In this document: in pieces, positions 55,139-64,000 of the stretch
How positions within the stretch are numbered: position 1 is the first letter of the stretch
Layout: every line of letters begins with the position of its first letter
Notes under the pieces: model-generated
The model's database searches: none
The model's input: only the letters and a program-made list of their open reading frames with translations
What the model was told of the DNA's origin: nothing
Source: Corynespora cassiicola
Lineage: Eukaryota > Ascomycota > Dothideomycetes > Pleosporales > Corynesporascaceae
DNA: 64,000 nucleotides
Assembly (NCBI GenBank): GCA_022059125.1
Contig: JAEUWY010000012.1
Location: 2,294,001 to 2,358,000 of the forward strand
Direction: 5' to 3'
Made by a program: the position numbers and the translations under genes

Positions 55139-56394
55139 GCTACTCGCGCCAATCCGTCGTCGTCCTCGTTGCCATGTAGTCAGCTAGCCCCCTCCTCCCT
55201 TACTCCCCCGAGCGAGATATCCCATCCTCCCATGAACCGAATTTTTCTCTTTTCTTCGAACAGTTTCCTTTGTAGACGATGTTTCTCTGAAATGCAAAGC
55301 AAAATCTCAGTCTGTCTGTCTGTCTGAAAGCTCCTGCGATGGACTACGTACATAGATGGGCCACGTTCCCTCTCCCCCCTGGTTCGCGATACTGTACCAC
55401 CCTGTACACGTGTAATACTGTCTGTCTCAACCTCCACCCCTGATCTTTCTTCCCCATCGGTAGTTGTGGTTTCGATCAATGGGCGTATATTATTATCATT
55501 TTCTATTGTTTGTTTTCTTTCTCGTTGGAATCTTTCCTTTTCGGTTGACTGTCGTGTTTTGTGCTGCTGAAAGCTTGGAGTTCCGGCTGCAAAACGAAAT
55601 AGAAGAATCTTTGACCTTGTTTACCTTGTTTTAGGAGAGACGCTGGTGGTGTGTGTATGTGTGTAGAGATGTTGTGTGTGGTTTGCAAGGACGGAGGGAA
55701 AAGGGAGCAGGTGGGAGGAGGTGGGATGTATTGTGGTGGGCTGATTCGGGTGGGTTGGGTTATAGAGATATGTCTGCCTATGTACTATTTTTTGTTGAGT
55801 CTGGGGTTTGTGTGCCTGTGCCTGTGAGGTTGTGAGGCTGCGGTGCTTCTAGAATCCATTCATTACTCGTGGGCGTGCATGCGTACGTGCGGGTATGCAA
55901 GCGGTGCAGTGCCTGCCCGCCCGCCCGCCCGCAATGTAGGCCCTATGTGCGTGCCCTGCCTTACCCCTCTGGGCCCCTCGTGCGCCTCACATGACCATTG
56001 TACAGAGGGACGCGAACGGATCCGCTCGGGACGCTCCGATGATGGGGGCTGGGGCTTCGATGTGGACGCGGCATCGGGATCGCGGGTTGGGATCTTGGCT
56101 GGACCCTGGATTTGGGGGTTTCGGGATTGGGGGGATGGGGAGGCGGTAATATGATGACGTGTGTTTTTGTCGTTGATGTTTGGGTGGCCTTGTATATAGT
56201 CGACTGCACCGGCTAGTATGTCTTCACATTGCGATAACTCTTTTTGTTAGGGCATTTGATTGAGATTGTATCCTCGTGGTGTAGATTTCCTCGAGTGGGT
56301 CGCTGTTTATCCTGACGTATTGCATTCCCACGCCGTATACCTACCTTCCTGCACCCAAACGGCCGTTCAGCTAGCTACCAAACCACCCACCAAA
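55139..56394. other. Intergenic region with simple repeats
   Basis: 3' region of the dehydrogenase and promoter of the next gene. Contains a CTGT run at about 55312-55325 and CCCG units at about 55916-55932. No coding signal. Confidence 0.5.
55916..55932. repeat. (CCCG)n microsatellite
   Basis: About four tandem CCCG units in an otherwise mixed-composition intergenic region. Confidence 0.7.
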
Positions 56395-57233
56395 ATGGGC
56401 GCCTCGACCTCGCTCCCCCTCCCCACGCTCCTCGCGCCCATCTCATTCGCCTACAACTTTGCAGCCCAGCAATATGGCATGTTCTCCAGCCCAAACATGC
56501 TCGACGTGCACGACGCGCACATTGCCGCCTTCAGCCCGCAGCCCTTCTTCATCGCGGGCTTCTTCTTCCCGCAGCAGATTGTGCAGGTGGTGTGGTTGTG
56601 GAAGCTGCTCCGGGCAAAGGAGAGGGCAGGGATGAGTGGCGCGGAGAGGGGGATCATGGATGGGTATGCGTGGGCGTATGTGGTTGGGAATGTGGGGATT
56701 GGGAGTACGTTCTTCTCGTCTTTGCCTTACATCTCTGCACAGTTTCCATCCCCTCATCTCGCGGGGGCTATTTCATCACGAGAATCCTGCTAATACATGT
56801 CACAGCCTGGATGTTCTTCTGGAACTCGTCCGACCTGCGCACCTCCAATCTCTTCGTCATCGCAAACACCTTCACCCAGCTCTTCTACACCGCCTTCCTC
56901 CTCCCGCCGCTGGACACGCGCTCGACCCCGTCCCTCCTAACGCACCTTGTTGCCAAGACCTTCGCGGGCATTGGCGTCCTGGACCTGCTGCACAACACGT
57001 CGGCGGCCTACTACGTTGGGGTGCCGGCCAGCGGGCTCGTAAAGGCGCTCACGGGCCTGGGGTTCGGGGCCGCGGCGTGCGTCAGCGATTGGATTTTCGG
57101 GGCGTGTCTGGTGTACGATCTCGTCGCGCTGAGTGTTGGGCAGACGCAGTATGGGGAGGCGGGGTGGGGGATGTTGTTGGCGGGGTATGCGGTGGGGACG
57201 GCGGGGATTGTGGGGTTGAGAAACTGGGTGTAG
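56395..57233 (+). CDS. Small multi-pass membrane protein, fungal-specific
   Basis: Two exons (56395-56704, 56806-57233; 101-nt intron GTACGT...TCACAG) give 245 aa with about six hydrophobic segments. The N-terminus (LLAPISFAYNFAAQQYGMF) leads to a conserved-looking PQPFFIAGFFFPQQIVQVVW and to NVGIGTWMFFWNSSDLRTSN across the splice junction. Later come VIANTFTQLFYTAFLLPP and FAGIGVLDLLHNTSAAYY. Similar short integral membrane proteins are widespread in moulds and have no assigned function. No signal peptide cleavage site is evident. The junction restores a continuous hydrophobic pattern, which supports the intron. Confidence 0.75.
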
Positions 57234-59078
57234 TATGTTGATTTCCCCTTTCCCCTTTCTCTTTCTGTATTTTCGAATGCTGGGTTGTTGCTTTTATGTG
57301 AGTGCGCTGTTGTTAGTTCCGACTATGCGGGTTCCTCTGCTGACGAGCACAGTCCTAGGTGGAAGGCTCAACGCGAGGGCAGTTATGAAAGACTCGGAGG
57401 AAACGAGAGCGTATAAACGGATACTTTGATGTTCAAGAGGAGGCCTTGGGTAGTAATTTCATAGGGCTAGATTCCAGAAACGCGGTCAGGCGTCGCATCT
57501 CGTCGACCAGCTGCCGCTCGGCGTATATACGGTCTACTCGGCTCAATGACGAACGTCGTTCCCACTCGTCCCATCTCTTTCAAGCACAATGTGCGTCATA
57601 CGTGAAATTCCATCGCGGCCTCCATGGCCCATCCAGGTCCGCGGCGTGCTGTCGCATCCTCACCGTACTTTGAAGTCTGCGCGCTCGAGCGGTCCGGCCC
57701 CAAATGGTGAGGCGGGCGTCGCGCCGTGCTCGGTGTCACTGTGTGTAGCTGTATGTTACTCGCGATCGATCGCACAATCGTCTTTATATGCACCTGCAGC
57801 GGGCTGGGCTCACCGACCTGCATCCGCTGCCAGACTGCCATGCGCGATGACGATGCAGCTGTCAGCGAGGAACGGCGCACTCTTATGGACCGGGAAGGCT
57901 CCCCCAGTGTGTCTGGCGGCGTGGTCGCGTGCCTGACGGGCAGAGTCACAGACGCGGGTTTCTGTTACGTTTCTCCGCGCGCCTCTCACTGCCCAGGTGT
58001 GAAGCGTTTAGTGGTAGTTATTAGTGGTGGCCGGGTCCGAGTGCAGTCCGATGGCGGAGGGGGGTGTGAAGGGCGGCATGCGAGCAGCGCCCGTTTGCCA
58101 CTCGCGACGGCCTGGAAGCACCACCGGAGGCCATCGGCATGGAGGAAACGAGGAGCGCTCTCCAGATGCATCGCAGGCTGCGCGACGAGACGAGACGAGA
58201 TCAGATCGGGGAGACGGACGGGGGGTCCAGCTGGCGGGGGCGGCGGGCTAGCGACGTCGGGAGGGTCGCGTGCGGTTCAGACGGCCAAGGCCAGGGCAGC
58301 CACACCAAAAGATAAGCTCTTCCGTCCTTATCACCCATCCACCCCATCCCGCCCACACCAGTCACACCTGCTGCTCCGCCGCGAATCAGCGCGAATCATG
58401 CCTTGGATAGCCGCGAGATGCGGTCTGAGCGGTCTGCCCGCCTCCATCGGGACATCCGAGCCTGTCGGGGGATCGCCCTGCAGGCGCGCCCGCCCACTGA
58501 CGCTGCCCGTGATGACTCTCAACGCCCTCCCCGGTTCCTTGCTTCTGCCATCCTGCGCGCCGTAGTATAGTCGGGCGCTCTCTTGCTTCTTCTCATTCTT
58601 CTTCTTATTCCGCTGGTCTTCATCGTCCCGTCTCTGCTATCTGCCTGTGACTTCACCGCGTTTGGAGGCTTATCACACCTGTCCACATCGTATCCGCGAC
58701 CAAGTCCGCCGGAGATAGCACTTAGCTCCAGACATCCTCAACACCGAGTCAGCGCATACTCGACAGTCCATCTTGTACCTCAGCTCTTGTCCTCTCATTC
58801 TCTCTCTCCTCCCCTGTTCGAGGTTTCTCTAGTCAGCTGAGTGGAGCCTGCGACTGCGCCCGCGTGGCTGCGACCGAAACACCACCACCTGCGCCCGACA
58901 CCTGATCGCCCCGCCCGCTAGTTGCACAAAGGCAGCAAACAAATACAGGCCAGAAGAGACAAAGTTTATTGCTTGCGGACACGTCAAAACCGCCAGGACC
59001 TGTGCCGTCCTTATAACCACCTACCACGGGCGCTGACTGTGCTACGACCGAGTACGCCATCTCTGCGCCTATGACAAC
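57234..59078. other. Long promoter/leader region of the PQ-loop gene
   Basis: About 1.8 kb. A 279-codon plus-strand frame (57726-58565) is compositional and shows no conserved motif. A CT-rich tract at 58575-58625 and TC-rich text at 58790-58820 are typical of a long 5' leader. Confidence 0.45.
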
Positions 59079-60677
59079 ATGCCCCCATACCTAGCACCCC
59101 TACGCCTGGTCGCCCCAGCGCTTCCCGCCCACTGCGAGCCCGCCAACGACTTCCTCTATTCCGTCTCGGCCGCGTTCCACACGTGCATACCCTCGAACCT
59201 CGCCCTCATCTCAACCATCCTCGGCACATGCAGTATAATATCTTGGCTGTTCGCTCAACTGCCGCAGATATACAAGAACCACCAGCTCAAGTCCACGTCC
59301 GGCCTGAGTATATTCTTCCTGAGCGAGTGGCTGCTCGGTGATTTGTCAAATCTCTTGGGCTCGCTCTTCACCAACCAGGCGACATGGCAGGTCATAATCG
59401 CGGGATACTACGTGTTCGTAGATTGCGCCCTGTGCGGACAGTGGATCTGGTATGAGCTTCTGCATCACGGGAGGCCGCTCCGGCCAATCTGGGGCCAGAA
59501 AAAGAGCTCGGGGAGCGATGACGGAAGCAGCGGTATGGGAGGCGTGCAGCAGGTCTGGGATGGCGTGAGCGTCAACAGCACCGGCAGCAACGAATCCGCG
59601 CCACATGCCCCGCGATCCCCCACATCTGATAAGAAGGACGACAAGAAGGACGGCTCCCCTACGAGTCCAGGGCGCAACATTCCGAACCGCCCCAATCCCA
59701 TGGATGCCTTCCGGATACCCAACTTTGCTCGCTCGCCGTCGACTAAGGAGTCGTGGCAGAACTCGCCCACGCTGGGCACGCCTTCCAACCGCACCATTAC
59801 GCGTCTGACTGGATCTGGCTCACCCATGCCTTCTCCCAAGACGATCTTGTACATTTCTCTTATCCTAGCCGTACTATCAAACCCTACACTCGCAAAGCCA
59901 GTGAGCCCCTTTGCCCCCGGCCCCGCGCTTCACCGCACCGTGTCCACCCCGGTCACCATCAGCATCGCAGAAGCCTCGCCCAGCGCCTCCGAAATTGCTG
60001 GCAAAATTCTGTCCTGGATGAGCACACTCCTGTACCTCGGCTCCCGCCTGCCCCAACTCTACAAGAACCACGTCCGCAAGTCGACCGCGGGCCTCAGTCC
60101 CACCCTCTTCATCGCCGCTTTCTTCGGAAACTTCTTTTACTCGACTTCATTGGCTACGAACCCCAACGCCTGGAACGACTTCCAGCCTGGCGAGGGCGGC
60201 GGCTGGGTCGGCCCCGAGGGCAGCATCGCCAGCGAATGGATCCTGCGCGCCCTCCCCTTCTTCCTAGGCGCGGCAGGCGTCCTCATCATGGACGCAGCCG
60301 TTGGATGCCAGTTCTGGTACTTTGGCGACAACGAGCCGCGTGGGCGCAAGCGGGGCACCGGCGACGATGAGAGCGTGCTCACCGTTGGCGTCAACGAGGA
60401 TGGTGCCCCCCGCCGCCGCAGGTTCCGCTGGCGTAGGGTCAGCGGGTGGATGCGCGGGTGGGTGCCCGCGGTTAGTGTGGCGGGGACGCCGAGTGTAAGT
60501 CGGGCTGCTACCCCTGCGCAGACGCCGAGAGAAGGGAGCCCTGGAGAGGCGAGGACGCAGAGTATTAGTATTCCCGGCCAGCAGCAGCAGGGAAGAGCCC
60601 TGGGTGAGGCGAGGGCGTTGCTGGGGGCGGGGAGGTGGGCGAGTCCAAGGAGTTATGGGGGAGTTTCGCCGAGGTAG
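59079..60677 (+). CDS. PQ-loop vacuolar cationic amino-acid transporter (Ypq/Rtc2-like)
   Basis: Single exon, 532 aa, seven-span PQ-loop protein. The first PQ loop (WLFAQLPQIYKNHQLKSTSG) and the second (SRLPQLYKNHVRKSTAGLSP) each carry the Pro-Gln dipeptide that acts as hinge in SWEET/cystinosin-type carriers. SIFFLSEWLLGDLSNLLGSL and FIAAFFGNFFYSTSLATN are the matching helices. An Asp/Lys/Ser/Pro-rich linker of about 120 residues separates the halves, longer than in yeast Ypq1-3. The C-terminal tail (Arg- and Gln-rich) extends far beyond the last span. Yeast homologues export Lys and Arg from the vacuole. The substrate here is inferred. Confidence 0.88.
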   Translation: MPPYLAPLRLVAPALPAHCEPANDFLYSVSAAFHTCIPSNLALISTILGTCSIISWLFAQLPQIYKNHQLKSTSGLSIFFLSEWLLGDLSNLLGSLFTNQATWQVIIAGYYVFVDCALCGQWIWYELLHHGRPLRPIWGQKKSSGSDDGSSGMGGVQQVWDGVSVNSTGSNESAPHAPRSPTSDKKDDKKDGSPTSPGRNIPNRPNPMDAFRIPNFARSPSTKESWQNSPTLGTPSNRTITRLTGSGSPMPSPKTILYISLILAVLSNPTLAKPVSPFAPGPALHRTVSTPVTISIAEASPSASEIAGKILSWMSTLLYLGSRLPQLYKNHVRKSTAGLSPTLFIAAFFGNFFYSTSLATNPNAWNDFQPGEGGGWVGPEGSIASEWILRALPFFLGAAGVLIMDAAVGCQFWYFGDNEPRGRKRGTGDDESVLTVGVNEDGAPRRRRFRWRRVSGWMRGWVPAVSVAGTPSVSRAATPAQTPREGSPGEARTQSISIPGQQQQGRALGEARALLGAGRWASPRSYGGVSPR

Positions 60678-61799
60678 ACGAAGGGAAAGGGAAGAGTAGA
60701 TGTCTAGACCTTTCTTCTTTCTTTGCATGGTTGATCTTTTGGGACTGGGTATGGGACATGGCATGATGGGTTTTTCCTTATGGTCTCGGTCATGGAATCG
60801 GCGTTTATCGTTATTGGTATGGCATCATATGGTGTGGTATGGTATGGCATCACGTTGCGTTGCATCACTCCAGCTATTGCATTTTCACGTCGTTGGATGT
60901 CCTGCACCCTGTATGGGATGAGGCTTTTCTTTTCTTTTTGTCTCATTTTGAATTGATGAGCGTAGAATCAAGCAGTGGTTTTGGGCAATGGATGGATCGA
61001 AAGGGTCATAGGAGGGCGTATGGGTATTAGATGGATTAGTAGGGAGGGATAAGAGTATAGAGGTGGAATAATAAATTCAAGATATAAGACTGAGGTTTGG
61101 CGTGTGGTGTGGCCTGTGGTTCGTGAGGTGATGTGCCGCGTTCATATATATTCTCTGCTTAGATTTGTTGTAGAGGGTTGCTTATGCCCTTGGATAACTA
61201 CTTACCTCGTTGTTCAGAACGCAGTGTTAATTATTCTCCTATCACTAGTATCTGCTTTCATGTTTCAGTGTTCAACTACTGTTATTATAATTTGTTCTTT
61301 TGCTTTTAAGTTATCAAGTTATTTTAACTATACTACAGACGAAAGAGCAAGCATACCGTAGATCTTGTGTTAAGAAGTCGAAAGTTGAGGGGAATAATGC
61401 AACTCCTAGTCTAAAGAAGGTAATGATCCACAGCTAAATATTATTAATATCTCTCTTCATCTGTTCTATTAATTCAAAACAGCATACTATTATAATTTTT
61501 TCCCAGGTAGGTACGTACCTGCTTAGTGATTTAGAGGGCTCAGTCAAAAGTTGTGGATCATGTTCAGTCACGCTAACCGTGTCTAGACTAGGTGTCGTGA
61601 CTTCCCAGGTACTGCCGACCTCTTCCCCTCAGATCTCTAGCGTATCTTGATGGCAACCACTCAATGCTGTCGGTCCCGTTATGAATTGTCCCGATTCGAA
61701 ATTCGAGGCAATAAAGTTTGATGCCACAGCCAAGTCGCTTACAAAAACAGAAACCCCCCCTCCCCCACTCCTCGACTTTCCCACGCTCCATTCGTCAAG
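60678..61799. other. Intergenic region with imperfect repeats
   Basis: TGGTATGGCAT-type imperfect repeats lie at about 60818-60850. An AGGTAGGTACGTACCT palindrome is at 61505-61520. From 61200 the DNA becomes AT-rich. No coding signal. Confidence 0.45.
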
Positions 61800-62911
61800 A
61801 TGTTGTCGTTATTGGACCTTCCGATAGAGCTAATCAATGAGATCCTCCTCGAGAGTTTCCGTCAGCGCGGATTTCGCGGTCTCAGACTGAGGCTGGTCAA
61901 CAGTATGACGCTTCCATGGGAGATTGTGCTAAGCACAATGCTGACAGTCTGACAGAACTGTTTGCAGCGGAGGTTTGGAAACTAGCCGTGCGACATAGCC
62001 TATTGGACATGTACTTCCAACCTAAATACCTCCACCCGACAAACGAATTCACCGAATGTAATTTTCCACCCCTAAAGCTTGCAGAAGAGACACTTTTAGG
62101 CCTCTACATCGAACAGCGCGTTCTCATGGAACCTTTGCCTTATAGTAGGCCAGGTCTTTCAAAGATCCGGGATCTGGCCAAGCGAATTTCAATAGAAATT
62201 GGGCCATACAAAAATGATTAGGAGGGTGTCGTTGGATTGATATGTAAAGTAGCATTGAGAGACCGGGATCACATAAACGCTGTCTGCTTTAGTCAAAGCT
62301 CTCGACCGGCGCCTGGCGAGCGAGTTTTCAATATCTCTAATCAACTTTCTCGGTCTAACCCGTACGGCACATACGACAGACACGAGTTACTGTGCGCAGC
62401 AATACTCGCATTGCACATGCCCTTCGTCGATCGACTCATCGAAGAGTACAAGGACTTGGATTTATACCACGATGGCAGGCTTTTCCGCTCGCCCATGTAT
62501 CACGCACTTCAAATCGAAGACATCAACTTCGTCCTCAAATACTTCGACATCAGAGATTTTTCCAAGCTCGGTGACCTCATTGTCGAACATTTCCCTGGAT
62601 CGGAAATTTACCAAGTTCTTCTCCTTTATATAAAATCGGTTTTTTCCGGAACGAGCCAGGACCCCGATACAGCAAAGCTCAATTGGGATGACTGGATCAA
62701 TCGCCTCATGTTCCTTAATCCTCCTATCTTTGAGTTCTTCAAAGGGACTTGGGGCATGGAATACATTCCCTTTTCGCCAAGTTCACTGGGCCGTTTTCAG
62801 TACGAAAGGTCATTGCAGATTGCAGCGAGGGGTGGGGATGAGGTGTCAGTTAGACGTGTCCTCGAACTAGGGCTCTTCAAAAATGATAGAATCCTTGTAC
62901 ATGGTGTTTAG
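61800..62911 (+). pseudogene. F-box/ankyrin-type gene with one in-frame TAG and a truncated 3' end
   Basis: Exon 1 (61800-61902) encodes an F-box-like start (LLDLPIELINEILLESF). A 53-nt intron (GTATGA...GACAG, branch GCTGAC) joins RLRLVN to KLFAAEVWKLAVRH in exon 2. The frame then runs open to 62911 except for one TAG at 62219-62221 (after GPYKND; it resumes EGVVGLICKVALRDRD). Read through, it is 352 codons. The part after the stop ends in an ankyrin-like unit (SLQIAARGGDEVSVRRVLEL) and stops abruptly where the antisense GT8 relic begins. Either it is a pseudogene, or the UAG is edited or read through. The two open halves argue that decay, if any, is recent. Confidence 0.55.
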
Positions 62912-63750
62912 TATGTCCATATCGAAACCAGAATCATTGCGATCCATGAATTATTGAACGCGGTGCCATTCCACGGAAGAAGGCTCGATAAGTACTAGCT
63001 GACTCGAAAGGAATGGTTGGTCTAACCAGTAGGCTCGCGGCATAGCTACTGGCGACGGAGGTATCAGAAACAGCTCGTCCATGTGCTATTCATAACGTTC
63101 AGTTAGTACGAGGTGATAGTAAAAAGGTATAGGGAGACAGTTACCTGTCTGACTGTCGCATCTGAGTCTAAAGACAGAACCCGCTTGTATTGGGTTTGAT
63201 TGAAGGCTAACAGTTTATTTTAGCTGTCCTTCCAAGTCCTATCGCCTTTTACAAATTACTGCACTTGTATTGGTGCAAGCTTAGCATGATAAAGGTCCCT
63301 CGCTTGTATGAGCAGCTTGCTTTCAGTCGAGGCGCTAGTTGAGTTGTCTTCGGGGATGTGCCAGTCTTCGGGGTACATCATGATTCGGTCCGCCTTTGCT
63401 CCTGAGCGATGGAGAGCCTCGAGTATCATGAGCGAATTGCAAAGGTAGTTGCCGTTGGTCACGTATTGCAAGTAGGCAAATTCACCCCATTCTAGCTTCT
63501 CGCCCGAAGCTGGTGAACTGTCCGGGTTTCCGCAAGTGATAACAGTGCTCAATCTAGACGGAGCCAAGCTATTAAAGCGCGACAAAGAGAAAACAAGAAC
63601 CAGCAGTGCGACGACGACCAAAGAATTGCGAAAGCGTCGGAGCGTGAACCAGTCTACGAAGCGCACTGACAGTGTATCATCAGTAGAATCGGTATCGTTA
63701 GAAAAGCCTAAAAGCTTATAACGTTTGCGAGGGATCCAATCTGTAAACAT
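62867..63750 (-). pseudogene. Pseudogene of a GT8 (glycogenin-like) glycosyltransferase
   Basis: From ATG 63750 the minus strand encodes a type II anchor (NSLVVVALLVLVFSLSRF) and a GT8-like start (FAYLQYVTNGNYLCNSLMI, GAKADRIMMYPEDWH). The same frame then meets TAA at 63256-63258 and TAA at 63220-63222, yet continues with KLLAFNQTQYKRVLSLDSDA, a core GT8 block containing the DxD-type metal motif. A 59-nt intron (63086-63144) leads to HMDELFLIPPSPVAMPRAYW and IEPSSVEWHRVQ, then a third TAA (62951-62953), then MDRNDSGFDMDIL and a final TAG at 62867-62869. The normal C-terminus is missing. Three in-frame stops in conserved blocks make it a pseudogene. Confidence 0.8.
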
Positions 63751-64000
63751 AGTTTAACACGTGCTGCCGTAATACTGTGCAGGTCTGATCTCGACAAAAG
63801 TGGGGAAAGAAGGAACTCAGACTTATGAATCTTTCGCGCCAAAGGAAAAAAAACCATGCGCTCATGAACCTTTGGTAGCAAAGAAGGAATAAGGTAAATG
63901 ATGTACAAAGGGAATATGGTGGCGTGCCAGAGCCCTTGGATGGTGAAAGCAAGAGCTAGAATATGGTCCACATTGTTGCAAAGAGGGACGATCAGGTCAT
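63751..64000. other. Window end, 5' flank of the GT8 pseudogene
   Basis: An 87-codon minus frame (63708-63971) with a hydrophobic start has no family match and overlaps the pseudogene start. It is read as non-coding. Confidence 0.35.

Noticed and set aside
57726..58565. 279-codon plus-strand frame
   Set aside because: Arg/Gly/Ser-rich compositional frame in a long promoter region with no motif and with overlapping frames on the same DNA.

Overview
The window is nuclear DNA of a filamentous ascomycete (Pezizomycotina). Genes carry short GT-AG introns of about 45-140 nt with CTNAY-like branch points. The families are typical of moulds: F-box proteins, a vanillyl-alcohol-oxidase-like flavoenzyme, an NmrA-like reductase, a DUF3176 protein, a CAP59-type mannosyltransferase, a PaxB/Pyr4-like membrane cyclase and an alternative NADH dehydrogenase. 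A Dothideomycete is my guess, but the sequence does not settle the class. There is no sign of a bacterial, viral or organellar origin.

Layout. 0-7 kb: a truncated DUF427 protein, an F-box-like gene, and a convergent alcohol dehydrogenase / VAO-type oxidase pair. 7-13.4 kb: a gene-poor block with small Cys-rich coiled-coil genes, two of which carry in-frame stops. 13.4-30.4 kb: a compact housekeeping block with a PaxB-like cyclase, TDP1, tRNA-Tyr(GTA) with an intron, an F-box protein, URM1 and ELP2 head to head, a second DUF427 protein, ENP1 (bystin) and BRE2 head to head, and an aromatic amino-acid decarboxylase. 30.4-39.8 kb: an AT-rich block with an NmrA-like gene, a five-exon lectin-like gene containing a 13-nt microexon, and at least two decayed minus-strand coding regions. 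39.8-50.8 kb: membrane and surface genes (DUF3176 protein, CAP59-type glycosyltransferase, amino-acid permease, a large multi-pass protein) and an ABM-like protein. 53-61 kb: external-type NADH dehydrogenase, a small membrane protein and a PQ-loop vacuolar transporter. 61.8-63.8 kb: an F-box gene with an in-frame UAG that runs head-on into a GT8 pseudogene.

Genes that belong together. URM1 (2-thiolation of the wobble uridine) and ELP2 (mcm5/ncm5 side chain on the same base) share a 216-bp intergenic region. ENP1 (40S ribosome maturation) and BRE2 (COMPASS, H3K4 methylation) share 201 bp. The alcohol dehydrogenase and the VAO-type oxidase may handle related alcohols and aldehydes.

The clearest unexplained signals are three. 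Several otherwise open genes are each broken by one UAG codon (cleanest at 10924-10926 and 62219-62221). A small group of uncharacterised Cys-motif plus coiled-coil genes lies at 9.2-12.4 kb. Decayed coding DNA at 36.5-39.2 kb is invisible to a simple ATG-to-stop scan. Exon boundaries were assigned by eye from splice consensus and frame; none is backed by transcripts or a database search.
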